DNA from: Planctomycetota bacterium
Lineage (GTDB): Bacteria > Planctomycetota > Brocadiia > Brocadiales > Brocadiaceae
Length of the DNA: 21,955 nt
Assembly (NCBI GenBank): GCA_023261465.1
Contig: JAHFOW010000027.1
Location: 1 to 21,955 of the forward strand
Reading direction: 5' to 3'
Numbering within the stretch: the first letter of the stretch is position 1; each line of letters begins with the position of its first letter. Of the stretch, positions 7,817 through 14,642 are shown one piece after another. The notes beneath the pieces were generated by a model. The model saw only the letters and a program-made list of their open reading frames with translations, ran no database searches and was not told the origin of the DNA. A program made the position numbers and the translations under genes.

Positions 7817-7838
7817 ATTTGTAAATAGAAGACAATTT

Positions 7839-8600
7839 ATGATTCGAATACCTCTCTTGTTATTCATACTGTTTGTTTCTGATTCTGTCTGTTCCGGTCA
7901 GTCTCAAGAAATGCAGAAAACGTTTCAATATAAGCCTCCACAATTCCTGTATGAGGAAAAATGTTCCAGGTGTCATACACTCGAACGTGTGTTTGCCGAA
8001 CCTAAGACTGATGAAGAATGGCGAGTGTGCGTCACTCGCATGACGCAGAAAAGTCCAGCGTGGATTTCCGAACAAGAAGGGGCACTCATAATCAGAGAAC
8101 TGGCAGAAGGAAGACAGGACGTGCTTGCACAACCCCCTCAAAAGAAAAAATACGCAGATGCCCAATTACTCTTCGTAGACAGATGCACAAAATGTCACAC
8201 GCTCAACAGGATATTGAATAAAGATAAAACAAGGGAAGAGTGGAAAGAAACTATCTTGCGGATGCGCGAGAATGCCCCGGATTTATTTCTGGACGAAGAT
8301 ATCCCGGTTCTTACCGAATACCTTACCGAACGCGGAACGATTTTGCGCGAAGATGTTGCAGCTCAGATAATGGTAGAAAAATGCCTCATTTGTCATGAAG
8401 AAGGCAGGATTCTTTTAGAATTAAAATCCGGGAAGGACTGGGAAAAATGTGTCGCCGACATGCGGAATCTCGCCCGACAAAGGTTTAAAAAGGATTGGTT
8501 TACCAGCGATGAATTTAAACTCATCGTTAATTTGCTCGTGAAAACACAAGGGTTAAAAGAATCCGAAAGTTCAGTTCCTGAAAATATAAATAAAAAATGA
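7839..8600 (+). CDS. Triheme periplasmic cytochrome c with three tandem domains
   Basis: The 253-aa protein has an N-terminal signal sequence (MIRIPLLLFILFVSDSV) and three CXXCH heme sites: CSRCH (Cys42-His46), CTKCH (Cys116-His120) and CLICH (Cys182-His186). Each heads a repeat of about 65-75 residues with the pattern CxxCH-x-x-x-R, then EEW or KDW, then a Met (RMTQK, RMREN, DMRNL) as probable distal ligand. The protein thus appears to be a triplicated mono-heme domain, resembling heme domains of quinohemoprotein amine dehydrogenases. ATG 7839 was chosen because upstream in-frame codons come from the repeat and the signal peptide begins here; no strong Shine-Dalgarno is visible. DsbD follows 22 nt later. 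Redox partners are unknown. Confidence 0.85.
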   Translation: MIRIPLLLFILFVSDSVCSGQSQEMQKTFQYKPPQFLYEEKCSRCHTLERVFAEPKTDEEWRVCVTRMTQKSPAWISEQEGALIIRELAEGRQDVLAQPPQKKKYADAQLLFVDRCTKCHTLNRILNKDKTREEWKETILRMRENAPDLFLDEDIPVLTEYLTERGTILREDVAAQIMVEKCLICHEEGRILLELKSGKDWEKCVADMRNLARQRFKKDWFTSDEFKLIVNLLVKTQGLKESESSVPENINKK

Positions 8601-8622
8601 AAATCTCTGTGGAGGATGTTTT

Positions 8623-10449
8623 GTGAAAGCACGTTTTTTTAAAAAACACCTATTTGCCACCGCATTCGTAGTATTTTTATTCTCCCTGGTAACCTACGGA
8701 GACACATCTCCGTTTAAACTCAATGCTAACCTCCAAAAAGAACGTGTTTCTGCCGGTGGTCTTGTGCCTGTTACCATCGCCATAGCTATCGAACCTCACC
8801 ACCATATTTACAAAGACCAAATCAGTGTTGAGAGCGCTGATACAGCCCTATTTACACTATCGTCGGTATCACTTCCACCGGCAAAGAGAAAATATGACCA
8901 ATTTCTGGAAAAAGAGGTTGAACTTTACGAAGAAACCATCGAGATAAAAGTCTTCCTTCTGGCACAGCATAATATACCGCCTGGTACAAATACTATAAAA
9001 CTCAGGGTGCAGTACCAGGGTTGTTCTGATAAATTCTGTTTTGCCCCCAGGACTGAAGAATTAACATTACCGGTACAGATAGAACCTGCTCGTCTTGATT
9101 TAAACACATCTCAAGGCGACGTGACGTTGTCGTTGCCAGTTCCTGCGCCTCACAAGGCAGAGGCGGGTAGTTTTCAAAAAACCGTAGAGAGCCGTGGTAT
9201 TTTTATATCATTGATTATTGTATTCTGGCTTGGCGTTGGTCTCAGTTTCACCCCCTGTGTGTATCCTATGATACCTATTACGGTGGCGGTGATAGGAGGA
9301 AAGGCGGGCGGGGATCAGCAAGCCGCCAGAAAACCACTCCATGCATTCTTCCTTTCGCTGGTTTACGTTTTAGGTATTGCCATTGTCTATTCTACCCTGG
9401 GTGTGATAGCTGCCTCTACTGGTGGATTGTTTGGTGCAGCTTTACAAAACCCGTGGATTGTAGGATTTGTTATTGCGGTATTCATTGGACTTGCCCTGAG
9501 CATGTTTGGGGTATACACCCTGCAGGTTCCGTCTTTTATTTCTGACCGGCTTGGCGCTCAAACAAGATCGGGTGTTATCGGCATCTTTCTTATGGGGCTG
9601 GTTTCCGGGATTGTGGCCTCGCCCTGCATTGGACCCGCCCTCGCCGGTGTATTAGTTTACATTGCAAGTACAGGGAACAAGTTACTGGGATTCTGGATGC
9701 TCTTCGTGTTTGCCTGGGGACTAGGCGTGATTCTCATTGTACTAGGCACATTTTCAGGCGCCATAAAGGCCCTGCCAAAATCCGGCACATGGATGGTAAC
9801 GGTCGAAAGGATTTTTGGAATAATACTGCTCGGCGCCGCCCTTTATTATGCAAAGTTTATTATTTCACCGGATGTATTTATTATTATTTTGGGAATATTT
9901 TTAATTGTTACATCAGTATTTTCCGGGGGCTTTGACCGATTGACCCACGAGAGCGCTACCTTCCTGCGTGCTAAAAAGGCCTTTGGTATTATTGTGTTTA
10001 TTTTTGGCGCCTATTTTCTGGTAGGCCATCTTCTCGTTAAGGGATTTATTTTGCCGCCCCTCTCACATACAACTCAAAGCCAGGCAGTAACGGCAAAAGA
10101 GAAAATTGACTGGGTATTAAACGAAGAGGACGGACTCAGGCAGGCAAAGACCAGCGGTAAAATTGTAATGATTGATTTCTGGGCAGAATGGTGTGCCGCC
10201 TGTATGGAGTTTGAGAAGATTACGTATATCGATCCTGATGTCATCAAAGAATCCAGGAAATTTGTAAACATTAAAATTGATTGTACCAGGAGCAACGACC
10301 CCCAGGTTAAACAGCTCCTGAATAAGTACGGCGTCATAGGCCTGCCCACCATTATATTTGCCAATAAAGATGGAATCGTAATTAAAGATAAAACTATTAC
10401 TGGGTTTATTAATCCAGATGAATTCTTGCGTATGGTAAAAAACCTGTAA
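8623..10449 (+). CDS. dsbD: Thiol:disulfide interchange protein DsbD
   Basis: The 608-aa protein carries reductant from cytoplasmic thioredoxin to periplasmic thiols. It has a signal peptide (residues 1-26), a periplasmic DsbD-alpha domain with Cys134 and Cys139 (CSDKFC), and eight or so membrane segments from about 195 to 490. The paired transmembrane cysteines lie in FTPCVYP (Cys212) and ASPCIGP (Cys335). A C-terminal thioredoxin-like domain has the active site WCAAC (Cys524, Cys527). All six catalytic cysteines are present and the length is normal. The GTG start at 8623 is supported by GGAGG at 8611-8615. Its position right after a multiheme cytochrome suggests that it keeps CXXCH cysteines reduced for heme attachment. 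Confidence 0.95.
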   Translation: MKARFFKKHLFATAFVVFLFSLVTYGDTSPFKLNANLQKERVSAGGLVPVTIAIAIEPHHHIYKDQISVESADTALFTLSSVSLPPAKRKYDQFLEKEVELYEETIEIKVFLLAQHNIPPGTNTIKLRVQYQGCSDKFCFAPRTEELTLPVQIEPARLDLNTSQGDVTLSLPVPAPHKAEAGSFQKTVESRGIFISLIIVFWLGVGLSFTPCVYPMIPITVAVIGGKAGGDQQAARKPLHAFFLSLVYVLGIAIVYSTLGVIAASTGGLFGAALQNPWIVGFVIAVFIGLALSMFGVYTLQVPSFISDRLGAQTRSGVIGIFLMGLVSGIVASPCIGPALAGVLVYIASTGNKLLGFWMLFVFAWGLGVILIVLGTFSGAIKALPKSGTWMVTVERIFGIILLGAALYYAKFIISPDVFIIILGIFLIVTSVFSGGFDRLTHESATFLRAKKAFGIIVFIFGAYFLVGHLLVKGFILPPLSHTTQSQAVTAKEKIDWVLNEEDGLRQAKTSGKIVMIDFWAEWCAACMEFEKITYIDPDVIKESRKFVNIKIDCTRSNDPQVKQLLNKYGVIGLPTIIFANKDGIVIKDKTITGFINPDEFLRMVKNL

Positions 10450-10456
10450 TGAGGAA

Positions 10457-10566
10457 TGGCAGAGACGCTGCGACTCGTCTCCCGGTGTTGAAATAGTCGC
10501 AGGAGATGGATGCGGGCTTAGGATTGTGTCTGGGTTTGAGACGCCCCATCGGGGATGTCTCTGCCA
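10457..10566. repeat. Nested inverted repeats after dsbD
   Basis: TGGCAGAGAC (10457-10466) pairs perfectly with GTCTCTGCCA (10557-10566). Inside are smaller palindromes, including GAGACG...CGTCTC near the left end and CCCC-ATC-GGGG (in 10543-10554) near the right end. The right arm overlaps the left box of the next element. It could fold into one branched structure in RNA. No T-run follows. Confidence 0.7.
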
Positions 10567-10670
10567 ATGTATAGAAATTTCAATCTTTTTGTAGTGGCAA
10601 TTCACGAATTGCCACTACATTAAAAAGCCGTTTTGTTTTGCTTACAAGACAAAACCTAATCCAATGTTCA
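10566..10670. repeat. Composite REP-like element, copy 2
   Basis: Left box AATGTATAGAAATTTCAA (10566-10583) is followed by a perfect palindrome, GTAGTGGCAATTC-AC-GAATTGCCACTAC (10591-10618). Then comes the hairpin GTTTTGTTTTGC...CAAGACAAAAC (10630-10655), followed by CCTAATCCAATGTTCA. Both flanks match copy 1 (7684-7816) but the core is unrelated. The end of the element contains the plsY stop codon (10668-10670). Confidence 0.85.
10622..10655 (-). terminator. Probable terminator of plsY, supplied by the repeat
   Basis: Read on the minus strand, a GTTTTGTCTTG...GCAAAACAAAAC stem is followed by GGCTTTTT. It begins 12 nt after the plsY stop, the expected place for a Rho-independent terminator. 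The stem is AT-rich with two imperfect pairs. Confidence 0.55.
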
Positions 10671-11306
10671 GTCAGAATCTTGTGATGAAACTTTACGTCC
10701 AATCTTATTTTCCGTACCGTTTAAAAGCCTTTTGATGTTCGCCTTGTGTCGTATGATAAGCAGTACCGAAATGAATATTGAAAACAGCGTCAAATAGAGC
10801 CCCTGACCAAAGGGATCATTTCTTAAGAGTATAACGCTTATTACCATTGCTATCGAACTCAGCATAGAGCCTAACGATACATACCGCGTGATATATACGG
10901 TGAGCAGCCATACAGGAACTGCAATAAAGAGTTGCAAAGGGGCGAGCCAGAGAAACACACCACAGCCTGTAGCAGCAGCCTTTCCTCCCTTGAACCCAAG
11001 AAAAATGGGGAATGTGTGACCGCATATTACGCCTATAGCGCATAATATTATTGCCAGGCTGTGTCCATATCCGGAAAATAATCGATCAAAGACAAAAACA
11101 GGCAGAAACCCTTTCAACATATCAAGGACAAACACCAGTATGCCGTAAGGTCTCCCTAGCGCCCTCGAAACATTGGTGGCGCCGGGGTTGCCGCTGCCAA
11201 TCTGGCGGATATCTATACCCTTGACCAGCTTTGCTACTATGAATCCGAAGGGAATGCTTCCGATGAAATATGAGATAACGGGTCCAATAATAGTGTATAT
11301 GAGCAT
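10668..11306 (-). CDS. plsY: Acyl-phosphate:glycerol-3-phosphate acyltransferase PlsY
   Basis: The protein (212 aa from the chosen start) is a membrane acyltransferase that uses acyl phosphate to make lysophosphatidate, the first step of phospholipid synthesis. The three PlsY motifs are present: GSIPFGF near the N-terminus, GSGNPGATNVSRALG, and GHTFPIFLGFKGGKAAATG. About five hydrophobic segments alternate with these loops. The start at 11306 gives the usual short N-terminal lead before GSIPFG and lies 8 nt after the stop of the upstream kinase gene. An ATG at 11345 would add 13 residues and overlap that gene. The C-terminal tail is hydrophilic, ending in Asp-Ser-Asp with its stop inside a repeat. 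Confidence 0.93.
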   Translation of the reverse strand: MLIYTIIGPVISYFIGSIPFGFIVAKLVKGIDIRQIGSGNPGATNVSRALGRPYGILVFVLDMLKGFLPVFVFDRLFSGYGHSLAIILCAIGVICGHTFPIFLGFKGGKAAATGCGVFLWLAPLQLFIAVPVWLLTVYITRYVSLGSMLSSIAMVISVILLRNDPFGQGLYLTLFSIFISVLLIIRHKANIKRLLNGTENKIGRKVSSQDSD

Positions 11307-11314
11307 TTCTTGAA

Positions 11315-12460
11315 TTATTTCGAAAATTTTTCTAATACATGCCACCAGAATTTATGTGTGGAGTGGCTGGAATAATACCGTCTGATATATCTTTTCCAAT
11401 CTTTGCCGAGCGGCTGATTGTAGAGCATATAAGTCTTAAAAAATCTAACCCTATCCGCCCGGGAAATCAAGTTTATTTTTTCATTCATATATGCATGTGC
11501 CGTCTCTTTTCCTGTTATAGTGGTTTGGGAAGCTGGAACGGCGAACGGTGAATTTTCACCGGGAAGCTCATTTTCCATCCCTTCTCTACTATCCCGTTGC
11601 AAATGAGTGGTAATTTCACCGCCTCCTGTATATCTTTGAAATTTATCTGTTGTACCCGTGAGCAGCCATCGCAACTTTTCGAGAGATCGATCGAGACGTA
11701 TTAGGTTCTTTATCCTTCGACCCACATCAAGTTTGTCGAAAATAACCGACTTATCCAAATCTATTATATATATTTGAAATCCGCCGTTTGAGTCTTTTTT
11801 CACGAGTATATTTTTCAGGTGCAAGTCCGCATGATAGATGCCACAGTCATGCATCTTTCTTACCGAACGCGCAAGGGCGCTCATTATAGACTTTTTCATC
11901 CTTTGTAAATACTCCAATGAAGATTTTTGGAGGAATTGAATCAGGTCATCAGCGCCCGATATTTCCTTTGAGATAAAGGTAGCTTTGTAAAATATACCCC
12001 AGACTTTTTTCTTTGTAATAGCAATAACTTCCGCACACGGCACGCCTTTTTGGAATGCAATTTCGTTAAGGTATAATTCACGCAAAGGCCGGTTTCCATT
12101 ACAAAAATAACTGCCAAAAAGTTTACCCAATAAACCGCCATGTTTATAATCTCTGACAATAAGCATTTCAATGATGCCGTCTTGATACAAGGGGGGCAGG
12201 CTTTTGTCCCTGTGCGCTTCAACCAGTGTTTTTTTGTGATTGTGCTGTTGCATTATTTTTTTTGTGATAGGAATAGACAAATAACGTCCCCTTCCAAATT
12301 TTACGTTTGTAACGTCTTTGTTTTTCTTTGGCATCTGCGAAGATTCTGCGCCAAAGACCGTATTAAGTATAATGTCCTTATATCCTTCTTTTATAAACAA
12401 GCTCGTATTTCCCTTTTTAACCAGGGAAAAAGACGGCGGTATCATTAATTTGTTCAACAT
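11315..12460 (-). CDS. Kdo/WaaP-type lipopolysaccharide kinase-like protein
   Basis: The 381-aa protein carries the protein-kinase-like motifs of the WaaP/KdkA/InaA group. The catalytic loop is MHDCGIYHADLHLKN (His210, Asp212 and Asn in HxDLxxxN), and the metal-binding segment is IIDLDKS about 24 residues later. A long insertion around residues 290-335, rich in Gly, Thr and Ser, is unlike typical members, so the protein is longer than usual (about 240-280 aa). ATG 12460 was chosen because the 29 upstream codons (from 12547) are the translation of a dispersed palindromic repeat; AGCAGG lies about 8 nt before this ATG. It is paired with plsY, suggesting envelope lipid or LPS-core phosphorylation. 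The substrate is unknown. Confidence 0.75.
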   Translation of the reverse strand: MLNKLMIPPSFSLVKKGNTSLFIKEGYKDIILNTVFGAESSQMPKKNKDVTNVKFGRGRYLSIPITKKIMQQHNHKKTLVEAHRDKSLPPLYQDGIIEMLIVRDYKHGGLLGKLFGSYFCNGNRPLRELYLNEIAFQKGVPCAEVIAITKKKVWGIFYKATFISKEISGADDLIQFLQKSSLEYLQRMKKSIMSALARSVRKMHDCGIYHADLHLKNILVKKDSNGGFQIYIIDLDKSVIFDKLDVGRRIKNLIRLDRSLEKLRWLLTGTTDKFQRYTGGGEITTHLQRDSREGMENELPGENSPFAVPASQTTITGKETAHAYMNEKINLISRADRVRFFKTYMLYNQPLGKDWKRYIRRYYSSHSTHKFWWHVLEKFSK

Positions 12461-12510
12461 AATAGTGACCTGCTGACGGTAGTAGTTTATTGAGGGCATT
12501 CTATATTTCT

Positions 12511-12539
12511 GTAGGTTGGATTGAGGAACGAAACCCAAC
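12511..12539. repeat. GTAGGTTGG palindromic repeat
   Basis: GTAGGTTGGATT...AACCCAAC forms a hairpin (7 of 8 pairs around a loop of about 9 nt). It has the form of a GTAG-headed extragenic palindrome. Related sequences with a GAACGAAACCCAAC ending are, from memory, widespread in bacterial intergenic DNA. It lies in the longer, probably false, N-terminal extension of the kinase gene. Confidence 0.6.
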
Positions 12540-12708
12540 ATCTCCAATAAATGCCTAATATCATTATAAAAAATTCAGGCACAGGTTACAAAGGTGAAAA
12601 AGATTAAAATTGCTTAATTTTTTTTTAAAATTTGAAAATTCCTAAATCGAGATATATAAGGCGTTATAATGAATAAATTGTATCTTGTCTATCTATACAG
12701 ATTTAACC

Positions 12709-12737
12709 TTGACAATCAATTTTTATTGAAGTACACT
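12709..12737 (+). promoter_or_regulatory. Sigma-70-type promoter of the ferredoxin-ATPase operon
   Basis: TTGACA (12709-12714), a 17-bp spacer and TACACT (12732-12737) form a good promoter about 45 nt before the ATG at 12782. It lies in an AT-rich gap after the divergent kinase gene. Confidence 0.65.
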
Positions 12738-12781
12738 TTTAATTTAAATTCTATTCAGATTGTATCTAAAATTGTTGATAT

Positions 12782-13378
12782 ATGAGCACGAGCGAGAAGG
12801 TTGTTGATAGACGTCAGCTTTTTAAAGAATTGTTTTCTCTGGTGGGAAACAAGGTTGCAGATTATGCGCAGAAAAAAGTTGATCGCGTGATGCCTAAAAA
12901 AATAGATTACCTGCGTCCTCCCGGCGCTGTTGAAGAAACCGAATTTCTTTCCTTGTGCACCCGTTGTGATGAGTGTATCAAGGTTTGCCCTGCAAAGGCC
13001 ATTAAGAGGTATCAGGGCTTTACAGATGTAGCCGTGGGTACACCTATTATTATACCGAAAGAAAACCCATGCGTTTTATGTAATGGGATGCAGTGCATTT
13101 CTGCATGTAAAGAAGGCGCTTTAAAGCCCGTTGAACGTATTGATAAGATCAAAATGGGCGTTGCTATGATTAACCAAACACGCTGTCTTGCCTGGGAGGG
13201 GCAGGATTGCCAGCTTTGTTTTATCAAATGTCCTCTCCAGGGCGATGCAATTTATCAGGAGGATGGCAAGCCTGTAATTAATGCAGAGAAATGTGTTGGC
13301 TGCGGCATTTGTGAATACACGTGTCATACCGTTAACAACACCTGCGCAATTAAGACTGTAACGAAAAGGGGGACGTAA
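12782..13378 (+). CDS. NapG/MauM-like polyferredoxin with four 4Fe-4S sites
   Basis: The 198-aa protein has the NapG/MauM-type lead RPPGAVEETEFLSLC and four cysteine clusters: CTRCDECIKVCP, CVLCNGMQC...C, CLAWEGQDCQLCFIKCP, and CVGCGICEYTC with a downstream Cys. An Arg-Arg pair occurs near the N-terminus (DRRQLFKELFS) but no hydrophobic Tat h-region follows. The protein therefore looks cytoplasmic, like NapF. Relatives carry electrons to or assemble periplasmic nitrate reductase and methylamine dehydrogenase. No nap genes are nearby. The stop overlaps the ATG of the next gene (TAATG), so it is coupled to an Fe-S-type P-loop ATPase, and an electron-transfer or cluster-delivery partnership is plausible. 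Confidence 0.8.
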   Translation: MSTSEKVVDRRQLFKELFSLVGNKVADYAQKKVDRVMPKKIDYLRPPGAVEETEFLSLCTRCDECIKVCPAKAIKRYQGFTDVAVGTPIIIPKENPCVLCNGMQCISACKEGALKPVERIDKIKMGVAMINQTRCLAWEGQDCQLCFIKCPLQGDAIYQEDGKPVINAEKCVGCGICEYTCHTVNNTCAIKTVTKRGT

Positions 13379-14343
13379 TGCCTGATTGTACAATTCCATT
13401 TACCTGTGAACTTTGTGAAAAGCAGTTATCGTGCCAGTTAGACCAGATTGAGCATAACAAGTGGGCAATCGCTCAGCGTATGAAAGATATTTCATACAAG
13501 GTTGTTGTCATGAGCAATAAAGGCGGTGTCGGCAAGAGCACGGTGACGACAAACCTCGGCGTTGCCCTGGCTCAAAAAGGTTTTCAGGTAGGTATTGCTG
13601 ATGCGGATATACACGGGCCAAACATACCTATGATGTTGGGCGTAGAAGGAAAAAGGCTCAAGGGCAGCAGTGGCGGCGTATTGCCTTTGGAAGTAATGCC
13701 GAATTTGAAGGTTGCTTCACTTTCCTTTTTAATTGAAGATCCGTCGATGCCCGTTATCTGGAGGGATTCCGCCAAGTGGGATTTTCTCTGCGAATTAATG
13801 GGGAGCGTGTGCTGGGGAAATCTTGATTTTCTCCTCGTTGATTTGCCTCCGGGAACTGGCAATGAGGCTATTTCTATTATTGAATTGATAGGAAAGGTAG
13901 ATGGCTCTGTAATCGTTACAACGCCTCAGGATGTCGTTCTCCTGGATGTAAAAAAGGCTGTGCTCTTTTGCCGTGACAGTAATGTGCCTATTATTGGGAT
14001 TGTTGAAAATATGAGCAGTATGGTATGCCCGCATTGTCACAACCATGTAAATGTATTTAAAACAGGCGGCGGGGAAAAAATATGCATGGAACTGGGTGTG
14101 ACATTTCTTGGCAAGATACCTTTAGATCCGGGGATTACAGAGAAATGCGACACGGGCGAGGCATTTGTCGCTGCATTTCCTGATTCGGAGGCATCAAAGG
14201 CGTTTCATGAGATTGTCAGGAAGTGTGAAATATTTGTAAAGGCTCAGAGGGAAGCCAATAATAATTATACGGAATTCAGGGAGGTTCCCTTTTTAGGAAA
14301 GGTTCCTGTAGACCCCGATTTTGCAGAGGAACCCAAAAATTGA
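13378..14343 (+). CDS. Mrp/Nbp35-type P-loop ATPase (Fe-S cluster carrier)
   Basis: The 321-aa protein has a deviant Walker A, KGGVGKST (residues 48-55), DADIHGPNIPMMLG, and DLPPGTGNEAISI, the signatures of Mrp/ApbC/Nbp35 ATPases. The bridging-cluster motif CX2C is present as CPHC (Cys217, Cys220). The N-terminus lacks the DUF59 domain and instead has Cys4, Cys10, Cys13 and Cys19. The last three follow CX2CX5C, the core of the N-terminal 4Fe-4S motif of eukaryotic Nbp35. The C-terminus carries a second FLGKVPVDPDF after the usual FLGKIPLDPGI. The gene overlaps the polyferredoxin by 1 nt. It probably loads 4Fe-4S clusters onto target proteins. The target is not indicated, though the ferredoxin is an obvious candidate. 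Confidence 0.88.
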   Translation: MPDCTIPFTCELCEKQLSCQLDQIEHNKWAIAQRMKDISYKVVVMSNKGGVGKSTVTTNLGVALAQKGFQVGIADADIHGPNIPMMLGVEGKRLKGSSGGVLPLEVMPNLKVASLSFLIEDPSMPVIWRDSAKWDFLCELMGSVCWGNLDFLLVDLPPGTGNEAISIIELIGKVDGSVIVTTPQDVVLLDVKKAVLFCRDSNVPIIGIVENMSSMVCPHCHNHVNVFKTGGGEKICMELGVTFLGKIPLDPGITEKCDTGEAFVAAFPDSEASKAFHEIVRKCEIFVKAQREANNNYTEFREVPFLGKVPVDPDFAEEPKN

Positions 14344-14366
14344 ATGCTGCATGAATACGTTGAAAA

Positions 14367-14523
14367 TTCGTAACACTTTAGTTTTATGAAAAATTCCAAT
14401 AATAGCGATGTCTGTCACGCAGTGTAGGGGAGAAGCATCTGCGATAAATTGGCATACGTGCGTTCATACCCAAACTGTCAAATGCTTCGCCCCTGCTTTT
14501 CCAAAAAACTAAATTGTTACGAA
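14367..14523. repeat. 157-bp MITE-like element with 19-bp terminal inverted repeats
   Basis: The ends TTCGTAACACTTTAGTTTT (14367-14385) and AAAACTAAATTGTTACGAA (14505-14523) are inverted repeats matching at 18 of 19 positions. Inside lies an imperfect hairpin, GTAGGGGAGAAGCATCTG (14424-14441) against CAAATGCTTCGCCCCTGC (14479-14496). This is the same family as the perfect repeat at 7573-7647. No ORF is present. The rest of the 299-bp gap holds only a possible promoter. Confidence 0.75.
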
Positions 14524-14563
14524 AATTTGTGTATTCAAATCAGCATAAAAATAATATGTATGG

Positions 14564-14593
14564 TTGATTCACAAAGCCTTCCATAGGTTATAT
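14564..14593 (+). promoter_or_regulatory. Possible promoter of the sensor kinase operon
   Basis: TTGATT (14564-14569) is spaced 18 bp from TTATAT (14588-14593), about 50 nt before the ATG at 14643. The match is moderate and the region is AT-rich. Confidence 0.35.
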
Positions 14594-14642
14594 TTTTCCG
14601 CGCCCTTCCAGAAAATTATTTATGTCCAGTTTATGGTGATGT

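Larger units (their letters stand above)
7526..7838. repeat. 313-bp intergenic repeat array
   Basis: There is no gene in this gap. It holds, in order, a GGAATTTC motif (7556-7569), a 19-bp perfect inverted repeat (7573-7647) and a composite REP-like element (7684-7816). An open frame reads through the last part into the cytochrome gene, but its first 34 codons are repeat sequence. Confidence 0.7.

Noticed and set aside
14344..14642. CRISPR-like repeat search in the intergenic repeat arrays
   Set aside because: The repeats are inverted and dispersed rather than direct with regular spacers, and no cas genes are present.
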